NCBI GenBank assembly: GCA_016790425.1
Contig: JAEUPF010000094.1
Location: 1-38,886, forward strand
Reading direction: 5' to 3'
Origin: Rubrivivax sp.
Lineage (GTDB): Bacteria; Pseudomonadota; Gammaproteobacteria; Burkholderiales; Burkholderiaceae_C
Length of the DNA stretch: 38,886 nucleotides
Under the pieces are notes generated by a model that was not told where the DNA came from, ran no database searches, and saw only the letters and a list, made by a program, of their open reading frames with translations. Below are positions 22,964-31,777 of the stretch, piece by piece. A program made the position numbers and the translations under genes. Positions within the stretch are counted from its first letter, which is position 1. Each line of letters starts with the position of its first letter.

Positions 22964-24256
22964 ATGCACGAGACCCCGCTCACCGGCCTGGTCCTGAGCG
23001 GCGGCGGCGCGCGTGCCGCCTACCAGGTGGGCGTGCTGCGGGCGCTGGTGAAGCTCAGGCGCGAGGTGATGGGCCCGCGGGCGCGCATGAGCAACCCGTT
23101 CGGCGTCATCTGCGGCACTTCGGCCGGCGCCATCAACGCCGCGGCGCTGGCCGCGCACGCCGACCGCTTCGAGGCCGCCGTGGAGGTGATCGCCAAGGTC
23201 TGGCAGAGCTTCACCGCCGACCAGGTCTACCGCTCCGATTCGCTGGGCGTCATCCGCACCGGCGCGCAGTGGCTGACGATGCTGTCGATCGGCTGGATCA
23301 TCGCCCGCTGGCGGCGCGCGCGGCCGCGCTCGCTGCTGGACAACGCGCCGCTGGCCGAACTGCTGGAGCGCCTCGTGCCGCTGGAGCGCATTCCGCTCGT
23401 GCAGCAGCAGCGGCAGCTGCATGCCTTCGCCGTCACGGCTTCCAGCTACACGAGCGGCGAGCACTACACCTTCTACAGCATGCGCGAGCCGGTGGATGCC
23501 TGGGTGCGCTCGCAGCGCGTCGCGGTGCCCTCGGAGATCACGCAGAAGCACCTGCTCGCCTCGGCGGCGATCCCGTTCGTCTTTCCCTCGCAGCACCTGG
23601 ACGTGCCCGGTGACCCCGGCTGGTTCGGCGACGGCTCGATGCGCAACACGGCGCCGCTGTCGCCGGCCATCCACCTCGGCGCCGAGCGGCTGTTGATCAT
23701 CGGCGCGGGCCGCATGCAGGAACCCACCGGGCGGCAGATCGTGCAGACCGGCTACCCGAACCTGGCGCAGATCGCCGGCCATGCGCTTTCCAGCATCTTC
23801 CTCGATGCGCTGGCGGTGGACGTGGAACGCATGAAGCGCATCAACCGCACGCTGGCATTGCTGCCGGAGTCGGCGCTGGCGGACACGCCGCTCAGGCCGG
23901 TGGAGGCCCTGGTCATCGCGCCTTCGCAGCGGCTGGACGACATTGCGGCGCAGCACCTGTCGAGCCTGCCGGGTCCGGTGCGCACGCTCTTGCGCGGCGC
24001 CGGCGTCAGCGGCGAAGGCGAGACGGCGCGCGGCACGGCGCTGGCGAGCTATCTGCTGTTCGAAGCACCGTACACGCGCGAACTGATGGCGCTGGGCGAA
24101 GCCGACACGATGGCCCGCCGCGACGAGGTGATGCAGTTCTTCGGCTGGGACGCGCGGCAGCGGGCGCTGCGCGCGTTGCGCGACCTGCCGCCGGGCGAGC
24201 AGGCCGCGCTGGACTTCGACGTCTCGCGGCCGATGCCCGACCTCGAACTGCCCTGA
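22964..24256 (+). CDS. Patatin-like phospholipase
   Basis: A 430-residue patatin-fold lipid acyl hydrolase with the Ser-Asp dyad. The Gly-rich oxyanion motif SGGGARAAYQVG is at 12-23, the nucleophile motif GTSAG at 51-55 (Ser53), and the DGS motif contains Asp223 (GWFGDGSMRN). It resembles RssA/YlbK-type bacterial patatins but is longer, with about 130 residues after the fold and a segment SIGWIIARWRRARPRS that could touch membrane. No N-terminal signal peptide is visible, so it is probably cytosolic or peripheral. An in-frame ATG at 22955 is equally possible as start. Likely a phospholipid-turnover enzyme. Confidence 0.9.
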   Translation: MHETPLTGLVLSGGGARAAYQVGVLRALVKLRREVMGPRARMSNPFGVICGTSAGAINAAALAAHADRFEAAVEVIAKVWQSFTADQVYRSDSLGVIRTGAQWLTMLSIGWIIARWRRARPRSLLDNAPLAELLERLVPLERIPLVQQQRQLHAFAVTASSYTSGEHYTFYSMREPVDAWVRSQRVAVPSEITQKHLLASAAIPFVFPSQHLDVPGDPGWFGDGSMRNTAPLSPAIHLGAERLLIIGAGRMQEPTGRQIVQTGYPNLAQIAGHALSSIFLDALAVDVERMKRINRTLALLPESALADTPLRPVEALVIAPSQRLDDIAAQHLSSLPGPVRTLLRGAGVSGEGETARGTALASYLLFEAPYTRELMALGEADTMARRDEVMQFFGWDARQRALRALRDLPPGEQAALDFDVSRPMPDLELP

Positions 24257-24274
24257 GCAGCGCGCTGGCTGCCT

Positions 24275-24643
24275 TCAGGACGACGCGGTGGCCGCTGCCT
24301 TGCCGGCGGGCTTGGTCGTCCCCTCGCCGGCGGCCTTGCGCGTGCGCGTGGCCTTCGTGGCTGCCGGCATCTGGGCCGCGTCGAAGGCGTTGCCGCCGAC
24401 GGTGAGGCCGGCCTTGGAGAGTTTGCCGGCGCTGGCCGCGCCGACGCCCGGAACGCGCTTGACCATGTCGGCCCAGTCCTTGAACTCGCCGGCCGCGCGA
24501 GCCTTGATGATCTTGGCCGAGAGGCCGGGGCCGACGCCCTTGACCGTCTCCAGTTCGGCGCGGCTGGCGCGGTTGACGTCGACGGCGGCGAAGGCGTTGA
24601 GCGCGACGGCGGCGACGAGGGCGACGATGAGTTGGCGGAACAT
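24275..24643 (-). CDS. ComEA-like helix-hairpin-helix protein
   Basis: A 122-residue exported protein. The signal peptide MFRQLIVALVAAVALNAFA is followed immediately by VDVNRASRAELETVKGVGPGLSAKII and a second hairpin (WADMVKRVPGVGAASAGKL), the paired HhH motif of ComEA proteins that bind double-stranded DNA in the periplasm. A Lys/Ala/Thr-rich tail follows. AAGGAG precedes the ATG on the minus strand, which settles this start; the longer frame upstream is not supported. ComEA proteins draw transforming DNA into the periplasm; here no comEC lies beside it, so a role in competence is plausible but not shown. The patatin gene ends 18 bp away, convergent. Confidence 0.88.
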   Translation of the reverse strand: MFRQLIVALVAAVALNAFAAVDVNRASRAELETVKGVGPGLSAKIIKARAAGEFKDWADMVKRVPGVGAASAGKLSKAGLTVGGNAFDAAQMPAATKATRTRKAAGEGTTKPAGKAAATASS

Positions 24644-24949
24644 GGCGATCTCCTTGATCGATGCGTGGGTTGAAGGTGCAACGAAGTGACGTGATGGCCC
24701 GGTGGCTGGCCGCCTGCGCTTGCTTGACTGGCGGCGGCTCGCGTTGCGGGCTGCAGCGCATTCTTCGCACGGCGAGCCCGGGCGCATTCCCCCGCGGGCA
24801 GGCACGCCGGGGGCCCCTCGGCGGGTGGGCCGCGCGCCCCCCGCAAGGGTGTCGGCGCCGTCGGGCCGGCGCCGTGTGTCGGCGCCGTCGGGCCGGCGCC
24901 GTGTGTCAGCGCCGCCGATGCGTTGCCGCCGAAGCACCGGGCAAGAAGC
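24644..24949. other. 306-bp stretch without a confident gene
   Basis: Between the WaaF-like gene end and the ComEA-like start, both on the minus strand. It holds the ComEA ribosome site at its left end, a GC-rich block with runs of C and G around 24789-24848, and the 27-bp tandem repeat at 24849-24916. A minus-strand open frame runs through it in frame with comEA and would read as repeated Arg/Pro/Asp-rich sequence, but it has no family resemblance and I treat the stretch as intergenic. Confidence 0.6.
24849..24916. repeat. 27-bp tandem repeat with internal palindromes
   Basis: Two full units and a partial third with exact 27-bp period (GTGTC at 24849, 24876 and 24903). Each unit contains the inverted repeat GGCGCCG/CGGCGCC around TCGGGC, so each copy can form a 7-bp hairpin. 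Intergenic. Confidence 0.88.
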
Positions 24950-26011
24950 TCAGCGCGGTGGTCGCGCTGCCGCCGCGGTTTCGGCGAGCCTCTCGTGGAC
25001 GGCCGCCAGCACCTCGCCGCGCTGCGGCCAGCGGCCGTTGCCACCGAGAAGGTGAACCTGCGGCCCCCAGGCGCGCCACTGCGCGGGGTCGGTGGGGCCG
25101 AGCACCGACAGGAGCGGCGTGTCCACCGCGGCGGCGAGATGCCCCGGGCCGGTGTCGTTGCTGATCATCAGCGCCGCTTCGGCCAGCAGCGCCGCGTAGG
25201 TGCCCAGGCCCACGCCTTCGAGACACAGCGCGCGCGGGAAGTCGCTGCGGGCGATCGCTTCCTCGCCGGGCCCGGGGCAGACCAGCACCTGCCGGCCCTG
25301 GCGCTCGGCCAGCGGCACGAGGTCGTCGTGCACGAACGCGGCGAAGCCGGGCCAGGTCTTGTCGGCCTTGTCGAAGGTGCCGCCGGCGAACGGGCAGATG
25401 ACGATCGCACCGCCCGCGCGATGCGCGTCGCCGCCGATGCCGTGCTCGGCGCGCAGCTTGGCCGCGGCTTCGCGGTGCGCCGGCGCCAGCTTCAGCGCCA
25501 GGCGCTCGGGCAGTGGTGCGGCTTGGCCGAGCAGCGCGTCACCCAGTTCCCAGTAGGTCTGGAGTTCATGGCGGCCGCGCTGCAGCGGCAACGCGCGCGC
25601 CAGCAGCCAGCTTCGGCCTTCGTGCGCGTGGCCGAGAGCGCGCGCGCCGGCAAGGCGGAACTCGAGCGCGCTGGACAACGAGTAGGGCAGGCACAGGGCG
25701 TCGATGCGCTGCCGCCGCGCTGGTGCAGACGCTGCCGGCACCTTCGCTGTGCCGGCCTCGCGCAGCCGCCGCAGCAGCGCGACCCGCTCGCGCAGCGTCT
25801 TCGGCAGCACCTCGACGGGCCAGCCGTGCCCGGCCAGCAGGTCGCGCGCCCAGCCCTTGCCCACCAGGTGCAGCTCGTGGCCCGCATCGGCCAGCCGTTG
25901 CAGCATCGGCAGGCCGAGCAGCACGTCGCCGACCCAGTTGCGCAACCGCACGACGAGCGGGCCACCGTCGCGGCCGCGGCTGGGCGGTCCCGGCGATTCG
26001 GCGGTCAGCAC
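24950..26011 (-). CDS. waaF: Glycosyltransferase family 9, heptosyltransferase (WaaF-like)
   Basis: About 353 residues. GT9 enzymes add L-glycero-D-manno-heptose to the lipopolysaccharide inner core from ADP-heptose at the inner membrane. Visible: N-terminal VVRLRNWVGDVLLGLPML (nucleotide-sugar fold start), ICPFAGGTFDKADKTWPGF in the second domain, and the acceptor/donor site motif ISNDTGPGHLAAAVDTPLLSVLGPTDPAQW, read in two parts. The frame is open up to ATG 26098, but GTG 26011 is closer to the conserved start and leaves room for the divergent promoter. Assignment to WaaF rather than another GT9 rests on the LPS neighbourhood and on waaC nearby. Confidence 0.85.
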   Translation of the reverse strand: MLTAESPGPPSRGRDGGPLVVRLRNWVGDVLLGLPMLQRLADAGHELHLVGKGWARDLLAGHGWPVEVLPKTLRERVALLRRLREAGTAKVPAASAPARRQRIDALCLPYSLSSALEFRLAGARALGHAHEGRSWLLARALPLQRGRHELQTYWELGDALLGQAAPLPERLALKLAPAHREAAAKLRAEHGIGGDAHRAGGAIVICPFAGGTFDKADKTWPGFAAFVHDDLVPLAERQGRQVLVCPGPGEEAIARSDFPRALCLEGVGLGTYAALLAEAALMISNDTGPGHLAAAVDTPLLSVLGPTDPAQWRAWGPQVHLLGGNGRWPQRGEVLAAVHERLAETAAAARPPR

Positions 26012-26019
26012 GCGCGGCC

Positions 26020-26026
26020 CATAATG
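26020..26026. promoter_or_regulatory. Overlapping divergent -10-like boxes between waaF and the DUF4254 gene
   Basis: CATAATG on the plus strand gives CATAAT (five of six to the -10 consensus) toward the DUF4254 gene and CATTAT (four of six) on the minus strand toward waaF, ending 9 nt before its GTG. No convincing -35 element is seen on either side. Confidence 0.35.
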
Positions 26027-26130
26027 CGCGCCGATTCTGCCAGCGCCCCATGGAGGCTCCGGGCCATGCCACGGAGCGGGCGCGACGCAGCACGACAAGA
26101 CCGCCGAACCCCTTTGCGCCAGAGCCCGCC

Positions 26131-26838
26131 ATGACGACGACGCAGCCCTTGCCGAGCGCCGCCGCGGTCGTGGCGCTGCACGACCGGCTCATCGCCACCG
26201 CCGGCTGGCCGGCCCGCGAGCCCCCGGTGCCGGCGGCCCCGGGTGCGGCCGGCGCGATCGGCACGGACTTCTGGCGCTGGGTGCAGACCAACCACCTCTT
26301 CAACTGCCGCCTGTGGGCCGAGGAAGACCTTGCCCGGCGCACGACGGTGGCGCCGGTCGAGATCGCCGCCAACAAGCGCGCCATCGACGGCTTCAACCAG
26401 GCGCGCAACGACGCCACCGAGCGCATCGACGAGATCCTGCTGGTCGCGCTCGGCCTCGTCGATGCCGCCTCGGCGCGCACCGATGCGCCGCGCTCGACGG
26501 TGAGCGAGGGCGCACGCCTGAACAGCGAGACCGCCGGCAGCATGATCGACCGCCTGTCGATCCTGGCGTTGAAGGTGAACGCGATGCGTGCGCAGGCCGA
26601 GCGCCAAGACGCCGACGATGCGCATCGGCAAGCCAGCGCGGCGAAGCTCACGCGGCTGCAGCAGCAGCGCGCCGACCTCGCCGGCTGTCTCGATGCGCTG
26701 CTGGCCGACGCCGCCGCAGGGCGCGCCTACTTCAAGGTCTACCGCCAGTTCAAGATGTACAACGACCCGCGTTTCAACCCGGTGCTGGTCGCCGAGCAGG
26801 CGGCGGCGACGGCGGGCAAACGTCCGCCGCGGGGTTGA
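26131..26838 (+). CDS. DUF4254 domain protein
   Basis: A 235-residue soluble protein, mostly helical by composition. The DUF4254 core is recognisable by NHLFNCRLWAEEDLARR, AANKRAIDGFNQARNDATERID, and a region with ETAGSMIDRLSILALKVNAM, ending in YFKVYRQFKMYNDPRFNP. DUF4254 genes are commonly found among lipopolysaccharide/heptose genes, as here between waaF and waaC. Biochemical role unknown. The ATG at 26131 lacks a strong ribosome site; its stop is 7 bp before waaC, so the two are probably cotranscribed. Confidence 0.88.
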   Translation: MTTTQPLPSAAAVVALHDRLIATAGWPAREPPVPAAPGAAGAIGTDFWRWVQTNHLFNCRLWAEEDLARRTTVAPVEIAANKRAIDGFNQARNDATERIDEILLVALGLVDAASARTDAPRSTVSEGARLNSETAGSMIDRLSILALKVNAMRAQAERQDADDAHRQASAAKLTRLQQQRADLAGCLDALLADAAAGRAYFKVYRQFKMYNDPRFNPVLVAEQAAATAGKRPPRG

Positions 26839-26845
26839 TGCCGCG

Positions 26846-27793
26846 ATGCGCCTGCTGATCGTCAAGACGTCGTCGATGGGCGACGTGGTGCACGCGCTGC
26901 CGGTGGTGGCCGATGTGCTGCGCCACGACCCGACGGTGGCGATCGACTGGCTCGTCGAGGCCGGGTATGCGGCGATTCCGCAGCTGCACCCCGGCGTCAA
27001 GCGGGTGCTGCCGATGTCGTGGCGCAAGTGGCGCGGCGCATTGACCTCCGCTGCCACATGGAAGGCGATGCGCGAACTGAAGGCCGAACTGCAGCGCGAC
27101 CCTTACGACCTGGTGCTCGACCTGCAAGGCCTCGTGAAGAGCGCGCTGTGGGCCAGGCAGGCCCGCGGCCCGGTGGCAGGCTATGACCGCAAGAGCGCGC
27201 GCGAGCCGCTCGCCGCCTGGGCGTACGCGCGCCACGCCACAGTGCCGAAAGACCTGCACGCGGTGCAGCGGTGCCGCCTGCTCGCCGCCGCGCACCTGGG
27301 CTACCCCGCGCCCAAGGAGCCGCCCGACTTCGGCCTGCGCCCGCCGGCGCCGGGCTGGGGCCCGAAGGCGCCCTATGCGGTGCTGATCCCCAACGCCAGC
27401 CGCAAGGAGAAGCGCTGGCCCGAGCGACATTGGGTGGCGGTGGGCAAGCGGCTGCGCGAACGCGGCCTGTTGCCGATCGTGTTGTGGGGCACCGACGACG
27501 AGCAGACGCTGGCCGAGCGAATCGCCGCCGACTGCGAAGGTGACGTGCCGCCGTTCATGCGCGTGGGCGAGATGGCTGCGGTGCTGGGCGGCGCGCGCCA
27601 GGTGGTCGGGCTCGATACCGGATTCACGCACCTCGCGGCAGCGCTCGGGCGCCCGACGCTGGGCATCTACTGCGACCACGAGCCGGGGCTGGCGGGCATC
27701 ACCGGCCCGGGGCGCGTGGCCAGCATCGGCGGCAAGTGGCAGGTGCCCTCGCGCAACGACGTGCTGGCGCTGGTGGAGCAGCAGCTGCGCTGA
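26846..27793 (+). CDS. waaC: Lipopolysaccharide heptosyltransferase I
   Basis: A 315-residue GT9 enzyme that transfers the first heptose onto Kdo2-lipid A. Evidence: N-terminal MRLLIVKTSSMGDVVHALPV, the WaaC hallmark, then RDPYDLVLDLQGLVKSALWA, IPNASRKEKRWPERHW for the ADP-heptose phosphate site, and VVGLDTGFTHLAAALGRPTLG near the end. Length is normal for the family. It follows the DUF4254 gene by 7 bp and is convergent with lapB, another LPS gene. Confidence 0.95.
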   Translation: MRLLIVKTSSMGDVVHALPVVADVLRHDPTVAIDWLVEAGYAAIPQLHPGVKRVLPMSWRKWRGALTSAATWKAMRELKAELQRDPYDLVLDLQGLVKSALWARQARGPVAGYDRKSAREPLAAWAYARHATVPKDLHAVQRCRLLAAAHLGYPAPKEPPDFGLRPPAPGWGPKAPYAVLIPNASRKEKRWPERHWVAVGKRLRERGLLPIVLWGTDDEQTLAERIAADCEGDVPPFMRVGEMAAVLGGARQVVGLDTGFTHLAAALGRPTLGIYCDHEPGLAGITGPGRVASIGGKWQVPSRNDVLALVEQQLR

Positions 27794-27823
27794 AAGAGCG
27801 CGCTGAAACGGCAGCGCCGGGTC

Positions 27824-29053
27824 TCACTGCAGCGCGTCGATGCGCTGCGGCGGATAGGTGTCCCAGCCGAGGCAGCCCGGGCATTGCCAGAAGTAGTGCT
27901 GCGCCTCGAAGCCGCAGGCGGCGCAGCGGTAGCGCTGCAGCGGCCGCGCGGCGCGGGCGACGGCACCGCGCAGCGTTTCCAGGCCCGCCGGGCTCAAGGC
28001 TGCCGGCGAACCGGCCAGCACCTGCTGCACGGCGCTCAGGCTCGGCGCGCGCTGCAGCTGCATCACCCAGCGTTCGCGCGCCAGGGCCGTGGCGGGCGTG
28101 GCCGCCGTGTCGGGGGCGGCCTTGGTGCCTGCGGTGGGGCCCGCGCCATCCGCGCCACCCCCGTCGAGCACGTCGAGCGCCGCGACGAGTTCGATCGCCG
28201 CGTGGTGTTCGAGCAGCGCTTGCAGCGCCGACTTCGCCACCTCGCCTCGGCCGCAGGCCAGCGCGGCGCGCGCGTAGTCCTCGGCCACGAGCAGGAAGGC
28301 GCCGCTGCCGGGCTGGCCCGGCTGCTCGCGCAGTTCGTCCCAGGCGGCCATCGCTTCGGCGGCGCGGCCGGCCTTCGCCTGGCGCTGGCCGGACAGCAGC
28401 AGGGGCCGCGCGGCGCCCGGCGCGGCGTTGCGTGCGCGTGCAAGCGCGGCTTCCGCCTCGGCGGTCCGCCCGGCGGCGTCGGCCGCCTGCGCGAGCTCGC
28501 ATTCGTAGTGCGCGATGCGGGTGGCGAAGGCGCCGGCCTGGCGCTGGTCCAGGCGCGAGGCCACCTCGATGGCGCGCGGCCAGTCGCGTGAGCGTTCGGC
28601 CAGTGCCAGCTGTGCCAGGCGCGCTTCGTGGTCGAAAGACGTGCCGTCGAGCGCGCGCCAGGCGGCCTCGGCGCGGTCGAACAGGCCCGCCTTCATGAAG
28701 TCCTGCGCCAGCGCGTGCTGGGCGCGCTCGCGGTCGTGCGCCTTGAGGTCGCCGCGCGCCAGCAGGTGTTCGTGCACGCGCACCGCACGCTCGAACTCGC
28801 CGCGGCGGCGGAACAGGTTGCCGAGCGCGAAGTGCAGCTCGGCGGTGTCGGGGTCGTGCTGCACCGCTTCGACGAAAGCGTCGATGGCCTTGTCCTGCTG
28901 CTCGTTGAGCAGGAAGTTCAGGCCCTTGAAGTAGGCGCTGGGCGTCTCGCGCCGCGCCCGGCCGAGCTGGCGCAGATCCAGCCGCGAGGCCACCCAGCCG
29001 AACGCGAAGGCGAGCGGCAGGCCGATCAGCAGCCACTGGAAGTCGAACTCCAT
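27824..29053 (-). CDS. lapB: Lipopolysaccharide assembly protein B (YciM)
   Basis: A 409-residue inner-membrane TPR protein that in E. coli binds FtsH and controls LpxC turnover, balancing LPS with phospholipid. Residues 7-25 form the N-terminal anchor (WLLIGLPLAFAFGWVASRL). TPR units follow (AYFKGLNFLLNEQQDKAIDA and LHFALGNLFRRRGEFERAV). The C-terminal rubredoxin-like zinc module is intact with Cys377, Cys380, Cys391 and Cys394, then GWDTYPPQRI. A Gly/Ala/Thr-rich insert of about 35 residues (GGGADGAGPTAGTKAAPD region) lies between the last TPRs and the zinc module. It is 22 bp downstream of lapA. Confidence 0.96.
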   Translation of the reverse strand: MEFDFQWLLIGLPLAFAFGWVASRLDLRQLGRARRETPSAYFKGLNFLLNEQQDKAIDAFVEAVQHDPDTAELHFALGNLFRRRGEFERAVRVHEHLLARGDLKAHDRERAQHALAQDFMKAGLFDRAEAAWRALDGTSFDHEARLAQLALAERSRDWPRAIEVASRLDQRQAGAFATRIAHYECELAQAADAAGRTAEAEAALARARNAAPGAARPLLLSGQRQAKAGRAAEAMAAWDELREQPGQPGSGAFLLVAEDYARAALACGRGEVAKSALQALLEHHAAIELVAALDVLDGGGADGAGPTAGTKAAPDTAATPATALARERWVMQLQRAPSLSAVQQVLAGSPAALSPAGLETLRGAVARAARPLQRYRCAACGFEAQHYFWQCPGCLGWDTYPPQRIDALQ

Positions 29054-29075
29054 GCGCGGTGCCGTCCGGGGCTTC

Positions 29076-29405
29076 TCAGAGGCCGACGCGCGGCGGGTAC
29101 TCGGCGGTACTGTCGGGCGCGGGCGGGCGCGTCGTCGCGCCGGCAGCAGCGTGCGGGCGCGAGTCCGCCGCCGCAGCGTGGCCGGGCGGCGCGAGCGCGC
29201 GGCGCGCGCGCCACCAGCCCGGCAGCATCGCCAGCACGCCCAGCAGCGCGCCGGTGGCGAACGCGAGCAGCACGACGACGACCAGCGGCGAGCGCCACTC
29301 GAGCCCGAAGAACCCGTGCACGGCCACCTCGTGCTGGTTGTTCAGCGCGAAGGCGAAGAGCGCGAAGAAGAGGAAGGCCCGGACCAGCCAGGCGATGAGG
29401 CGCAT
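29076..29405 (-). CDS. lapA: LapA family membrane protein (DUF1049)
   Basis: A 109-residue inner-membrane protein with two hydrophobic segments (about 5-22, LVRAFLFFALFAFALNNQ, and 40-63, LVVVVLLAFATGALLGVLAML) and the NNQHEVAVHGFFG turn typical of the family. The tail is Pro/Ala-rich and divergent. Paired with lapB, as in E. coli, where the two act in LPS assembly. Confidence 0.93.
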   Translation of the reverse strand: MRLIAWLVRAFLFFALFAFALNNQHEVAVHGFFGLEWRSPLVVVVLLAFATGALLGVLAMLPGWWRARRALAPPGHAAAADSRPHAAAGATTRPPAPDSTAEYPPRVGL

Positions 29406-29506
29406 GGTGCGCCGGCGATTCTAGGAGCGGGCCTGCGCGGCGACCCGCCCGCGCCGGCCGCCGGCTCGTGCGGCAACGCGTCGGCCGCAGCCGCGCCGCA
29501 ACGGCG

Positions 29507-29815
29507 TCAGATGTGATCGGCGCGCTCGGGCGGACGCTCGGCGTCGACCGCCTCGCGCAGCGCCTTGCCCGGCTTGAAGTGCGGCACCAGCTTCTCGGGG
29601 ATGGTGACCTGCGCGCCGCTTCTGGGGTTGCGGCCCAGGCGCGGCGGGCGGCGGTTGATCGAGAAGCTGCCGAAGCCGCGGATCTCGATGCGGTGGCCGC
29701 GCGCCAGCGCGTCGCTCATCGCGTCGAGGATCGTCTTGACGGCGAACTCGGTGTCGCGCTGCGTGAGCTGCTGGAAGCGCTCGGCCAGGCGCGCGACGAG
29801 GTCGGAGCGGGTCAT
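29507..29815 (-). CDS. ihfB: Integration host factor beta subunit
   Basis: A 102-residue DNA-bending protein of the HU/IHF family. Signatures: [40 protein letters not shown] with the Pro at the tip of the beta arm that intercalates into DNA, and [14 protein letters not shown]. Forms a heterodimer with IhfA and binds specific sites. It lies 87 bp after rpsA, the conserved order in proteobacteria. Confidence 0.96.
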   Translation of the reverse strand: MTRSDLVARLAERFQQLTQRDTEFAVKTILDAMSDALARGHRIEIRGFGSFSINRRPPRLGRNPRSGAQVTIPEKLVPHFKPGKALREAVDAERPPERADHI

Positions 29816-29902
29816 GGGCGAGGCGGAGTCGCGGGCTGCCGGGCGGCCCCGCGGGCCCGGCCCCGGCCGGAACCCGCGGCGTGCCCGGCACGCCTCTTGG
29901 CC

Positions 29903-31633
29903 TTACTCGTTGCTTCCCTTGTCGAGTTTGGCGCGCAGCAGCGCGCCCAGGCTCGTGGTGCCGGCGGTCTCGCGCTCGTTGCTTTGCGCCAGGCGCTGCA
30001 TCGCTTCCTGCTGGTCGGCCTGGTCCTTGGCCTTGATGCTGAGCTGGATGTTGCGCATCTTGCGGTCGACGTTGACCACCATCACGCTCACCTCGTCGCC
30101 TTCCTTCAGCACGTTGCGCGCGTCCTCGACGCGGTCGCGGCTGATCTCGCTGGCGCGCAGATAGCCCGTGACATCGGCGTTGAGCTGGATCTCGGCGCCG
30201 CGCGGGTCGACCGTCTTGACCTTGCCGGTGACGATGCTGCCGCGGTCGTTGAGCGTGGTGAAGCTGGTGAAGGGATCGACGTCGAGCTGCTTGATGCCCA
30301 GGCTGATGCGCTCGCGCTCGACGTCCACCGCCAGCACGATGGCCTCCACTTCCTGGCCCTTCTTGTAGTTGCGCACGGCCGTCTCGCCGGGCTCGTTCCA
30401 GGAAAGATCCGACAGGTGCACCAGGCCGTCGATGCCGGCCGACAGGCCGACGAAGACGCCGAAGTCGGTGATGCTCTTGACGGGGCCCTTGACGCGGTCG
30501 CCGCGCTTGACCGTGGAGCTGAATTCCTCCCACGGGTTGGCCTTGCACTGCTTCATGCCCAGGCTGATGCGGCGCTTGTCCTCGTCGATCTCGAGGACCA
30601 TCACCTCGACCTCTTCGCCGAGCGTGACCACCTTCGACGGCGCGACGTTCTTGTTCGTCCAGTCCATCTCCGAGACGTGCACCAGGCCCTCGATGCCCGG
30701 CTCGATCTCGACGAAGGCGCCGTAGTCGGCGATGTTGGTCACCTTGCCGAACAGGCGCGTGCCCTGCGGGTAGCGGCGCGAGACGCCCATCCACGGGTCG
30801 TCGCCGAGCTGCTTGATGCCCAGGCTCACGCGGTTCTTCTCGGCGTCGAACTTCAGCACCTTGGCGGTGAGCTCCTGGCCCACCTGCACCACCTCGCTGG
30901 GGTGGCGCACGCGGCGCCAGGCCATGTCGGTGATGTGCAGCAGGCCGTCGATGCCGCCGAGGTCGACGAAGGCGCCGTACTCGGTGATGTTCTTCACCAC
31001 GCCGTGCACGATGGCGCCTTCGGTCAGGGTCTCCAGCAGCTTGGCGCGCTCCTCGCCCATCGAAGCCTCGACGACGGCGCGGCGCGACAACACGACGTTG
31101 TTGCGCTTGCGGTCGAGCTTGATGACCTTGAACTCCATCGTCTTGCCCTCGAAGGGCGTCATATCCTTCACCGGGCGCGTATCGAGCAGGCTGCCGGGCA
31201 GGAAGGCGCGGATGCCGTTCACCAGCACAGTGAGGCCGCCCTTGACCTTGCCGCTGACGGTGCCGCTGACGAAGTCGCCGGACTCGAGCGCGTTCTCCAG
31301 CGCCATCCACGAGGCGAGGCGCTTGGCCTTGTCGCGGCTGAGGATCGTGTCGCCGTAGCCGTTCTCGACGGCGTCGATGGCCACCGCGACGAAGTCGCCG
31401 ACCTGGACTTCCACTTCGCCCTGGTCGTTCTTGAACTCGTCGATCGGGATGTAGCTTTCGCTCTTCAGCCCGGCGTTCACCACCACGTGGTTGAAGTCGA
31501 TGCGCACGACCTCGGCCGAGATGACCTCGCCGGGGCGCATGTCGCTGGACTTGATGGATTCCTCGAAGAGGGCGGCGAACGATTCCATGCCGGCGGGGGC
31601 GGGTGCCGCCGCGGCGGTTTGGGTTGCGGACAT
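29903..31633 (-). CDS. rpsA: 30S ribosomal protein S1
   Basis: A 576-residue protein with six S1 RNA-binding repeats that binds mRNA on the 30S subunit and helps initiation, especially on messages without strong ribosome sites. Repeated motifs include [36 protein letters not shown] and [19 protein letters not shown], each followed by RISLGxKQ. Translation starts at ATG 31633 with AGGAAAG before it; the 30 extra codons upstream in the frame are leader. The first 20 residues ([14 protein letters not shown]) are an Ala/Pro-rich extension. The upstream gene aroA-cmk ends 174 bp before the start. Confidence 0.97.
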   Translation of the reverse strand: MSATQTAAAAPAPAGMESFAALFEESIKSSDMRPGEVISAEVVRIDFNHVVVNAGLKSESYIPIDEFKNDQGEVEVQVGDFVAVAIDAVENGYGDTILSRDKAKRLASWMALENALESGDFVSGTVSGKVKGGLTVLVNGIRAFLPGSLLDTRPVKDMTPFEGKTMEFKVIKLDRKRNNVVLSRRAVVEASMGEERAKLLETLTEGAIVHGVVKNITEYGAFVDLGGIDGLLHITDMAWRRVRHPSEVVQVGQELTAKVLKFDAEKNRVSLGIKQLGDDPWMGVSRRYPQGTRLFGKVTNIADYGAFVEIEPGIEGLVHVSEMDWTNKNVAPSKVVTLGEEVEVMVLEIDEDKRRISLGMKQCKANPWEEFSSTVKRGDRVKGPVKSITDFGVFVGLSAGIDGLVHLSDLSWNEPGETAVRNYKKGQEVEAIVLAVDVERERISLGIKQLDVDPFTSFTTLNDRGSIVTGKVKTVDPRGAEIQLNADVTGYLRASEISRDRVEDARNVLKEGDEVSVMVVNVDRKMRNIQLSIKAKDQADQQEAMQRLAQSNERETAGTTSLGALLRAKLDKGSNE

Positions 31634-31728
31634 TGCTTTCCTGGGTGCCCGGTGGGTTGGTTGAGGCGCAGAGCCGGGCGGTGCGTGCAGCGGGTGCTGC
31701 GGGTTGAGAGTCGAAACGACCACCGCGC

Positions 31729-31777
31729 CCGGGCACTGTCGCCCGGTCCTTGCGGCCGCAACGCCACAGGCGGCGTT
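31729..31777 (-). promoter_or_regulatory. Two perfect hairpins in the rpsA leader
   Basis: CCGGGC/GCCCGG (31729-31734 with 31741-31746, 6-nt loop ACTGTC) and AACGCC/GGCGTT (31760-31765 with 31772-31777, 6-nt loop) lie about 100-145 nt before the rpsA ATG, in the 174-bp gap after aroA-cmk. No U-tract follows. They could be an attenuator of read-through from aroA-cmk or a site for S1 autoregulation. Confidence 0.4.

Noticed and set aside
24849-24916. Possible CRISPR array
   Set aside because: The 27-bp units are directly adjacent without unique spacers and no cas genes are present; it is a simple tandem repeat.
24644-24937. In-frame upstream extension of the ComEA-like gene through the 27-bp repeat
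   Set aside because: A good ribosome site and signal peptide define the start at 24643; the extension has only repeat-derived Arg/Pro/Asp sequence.
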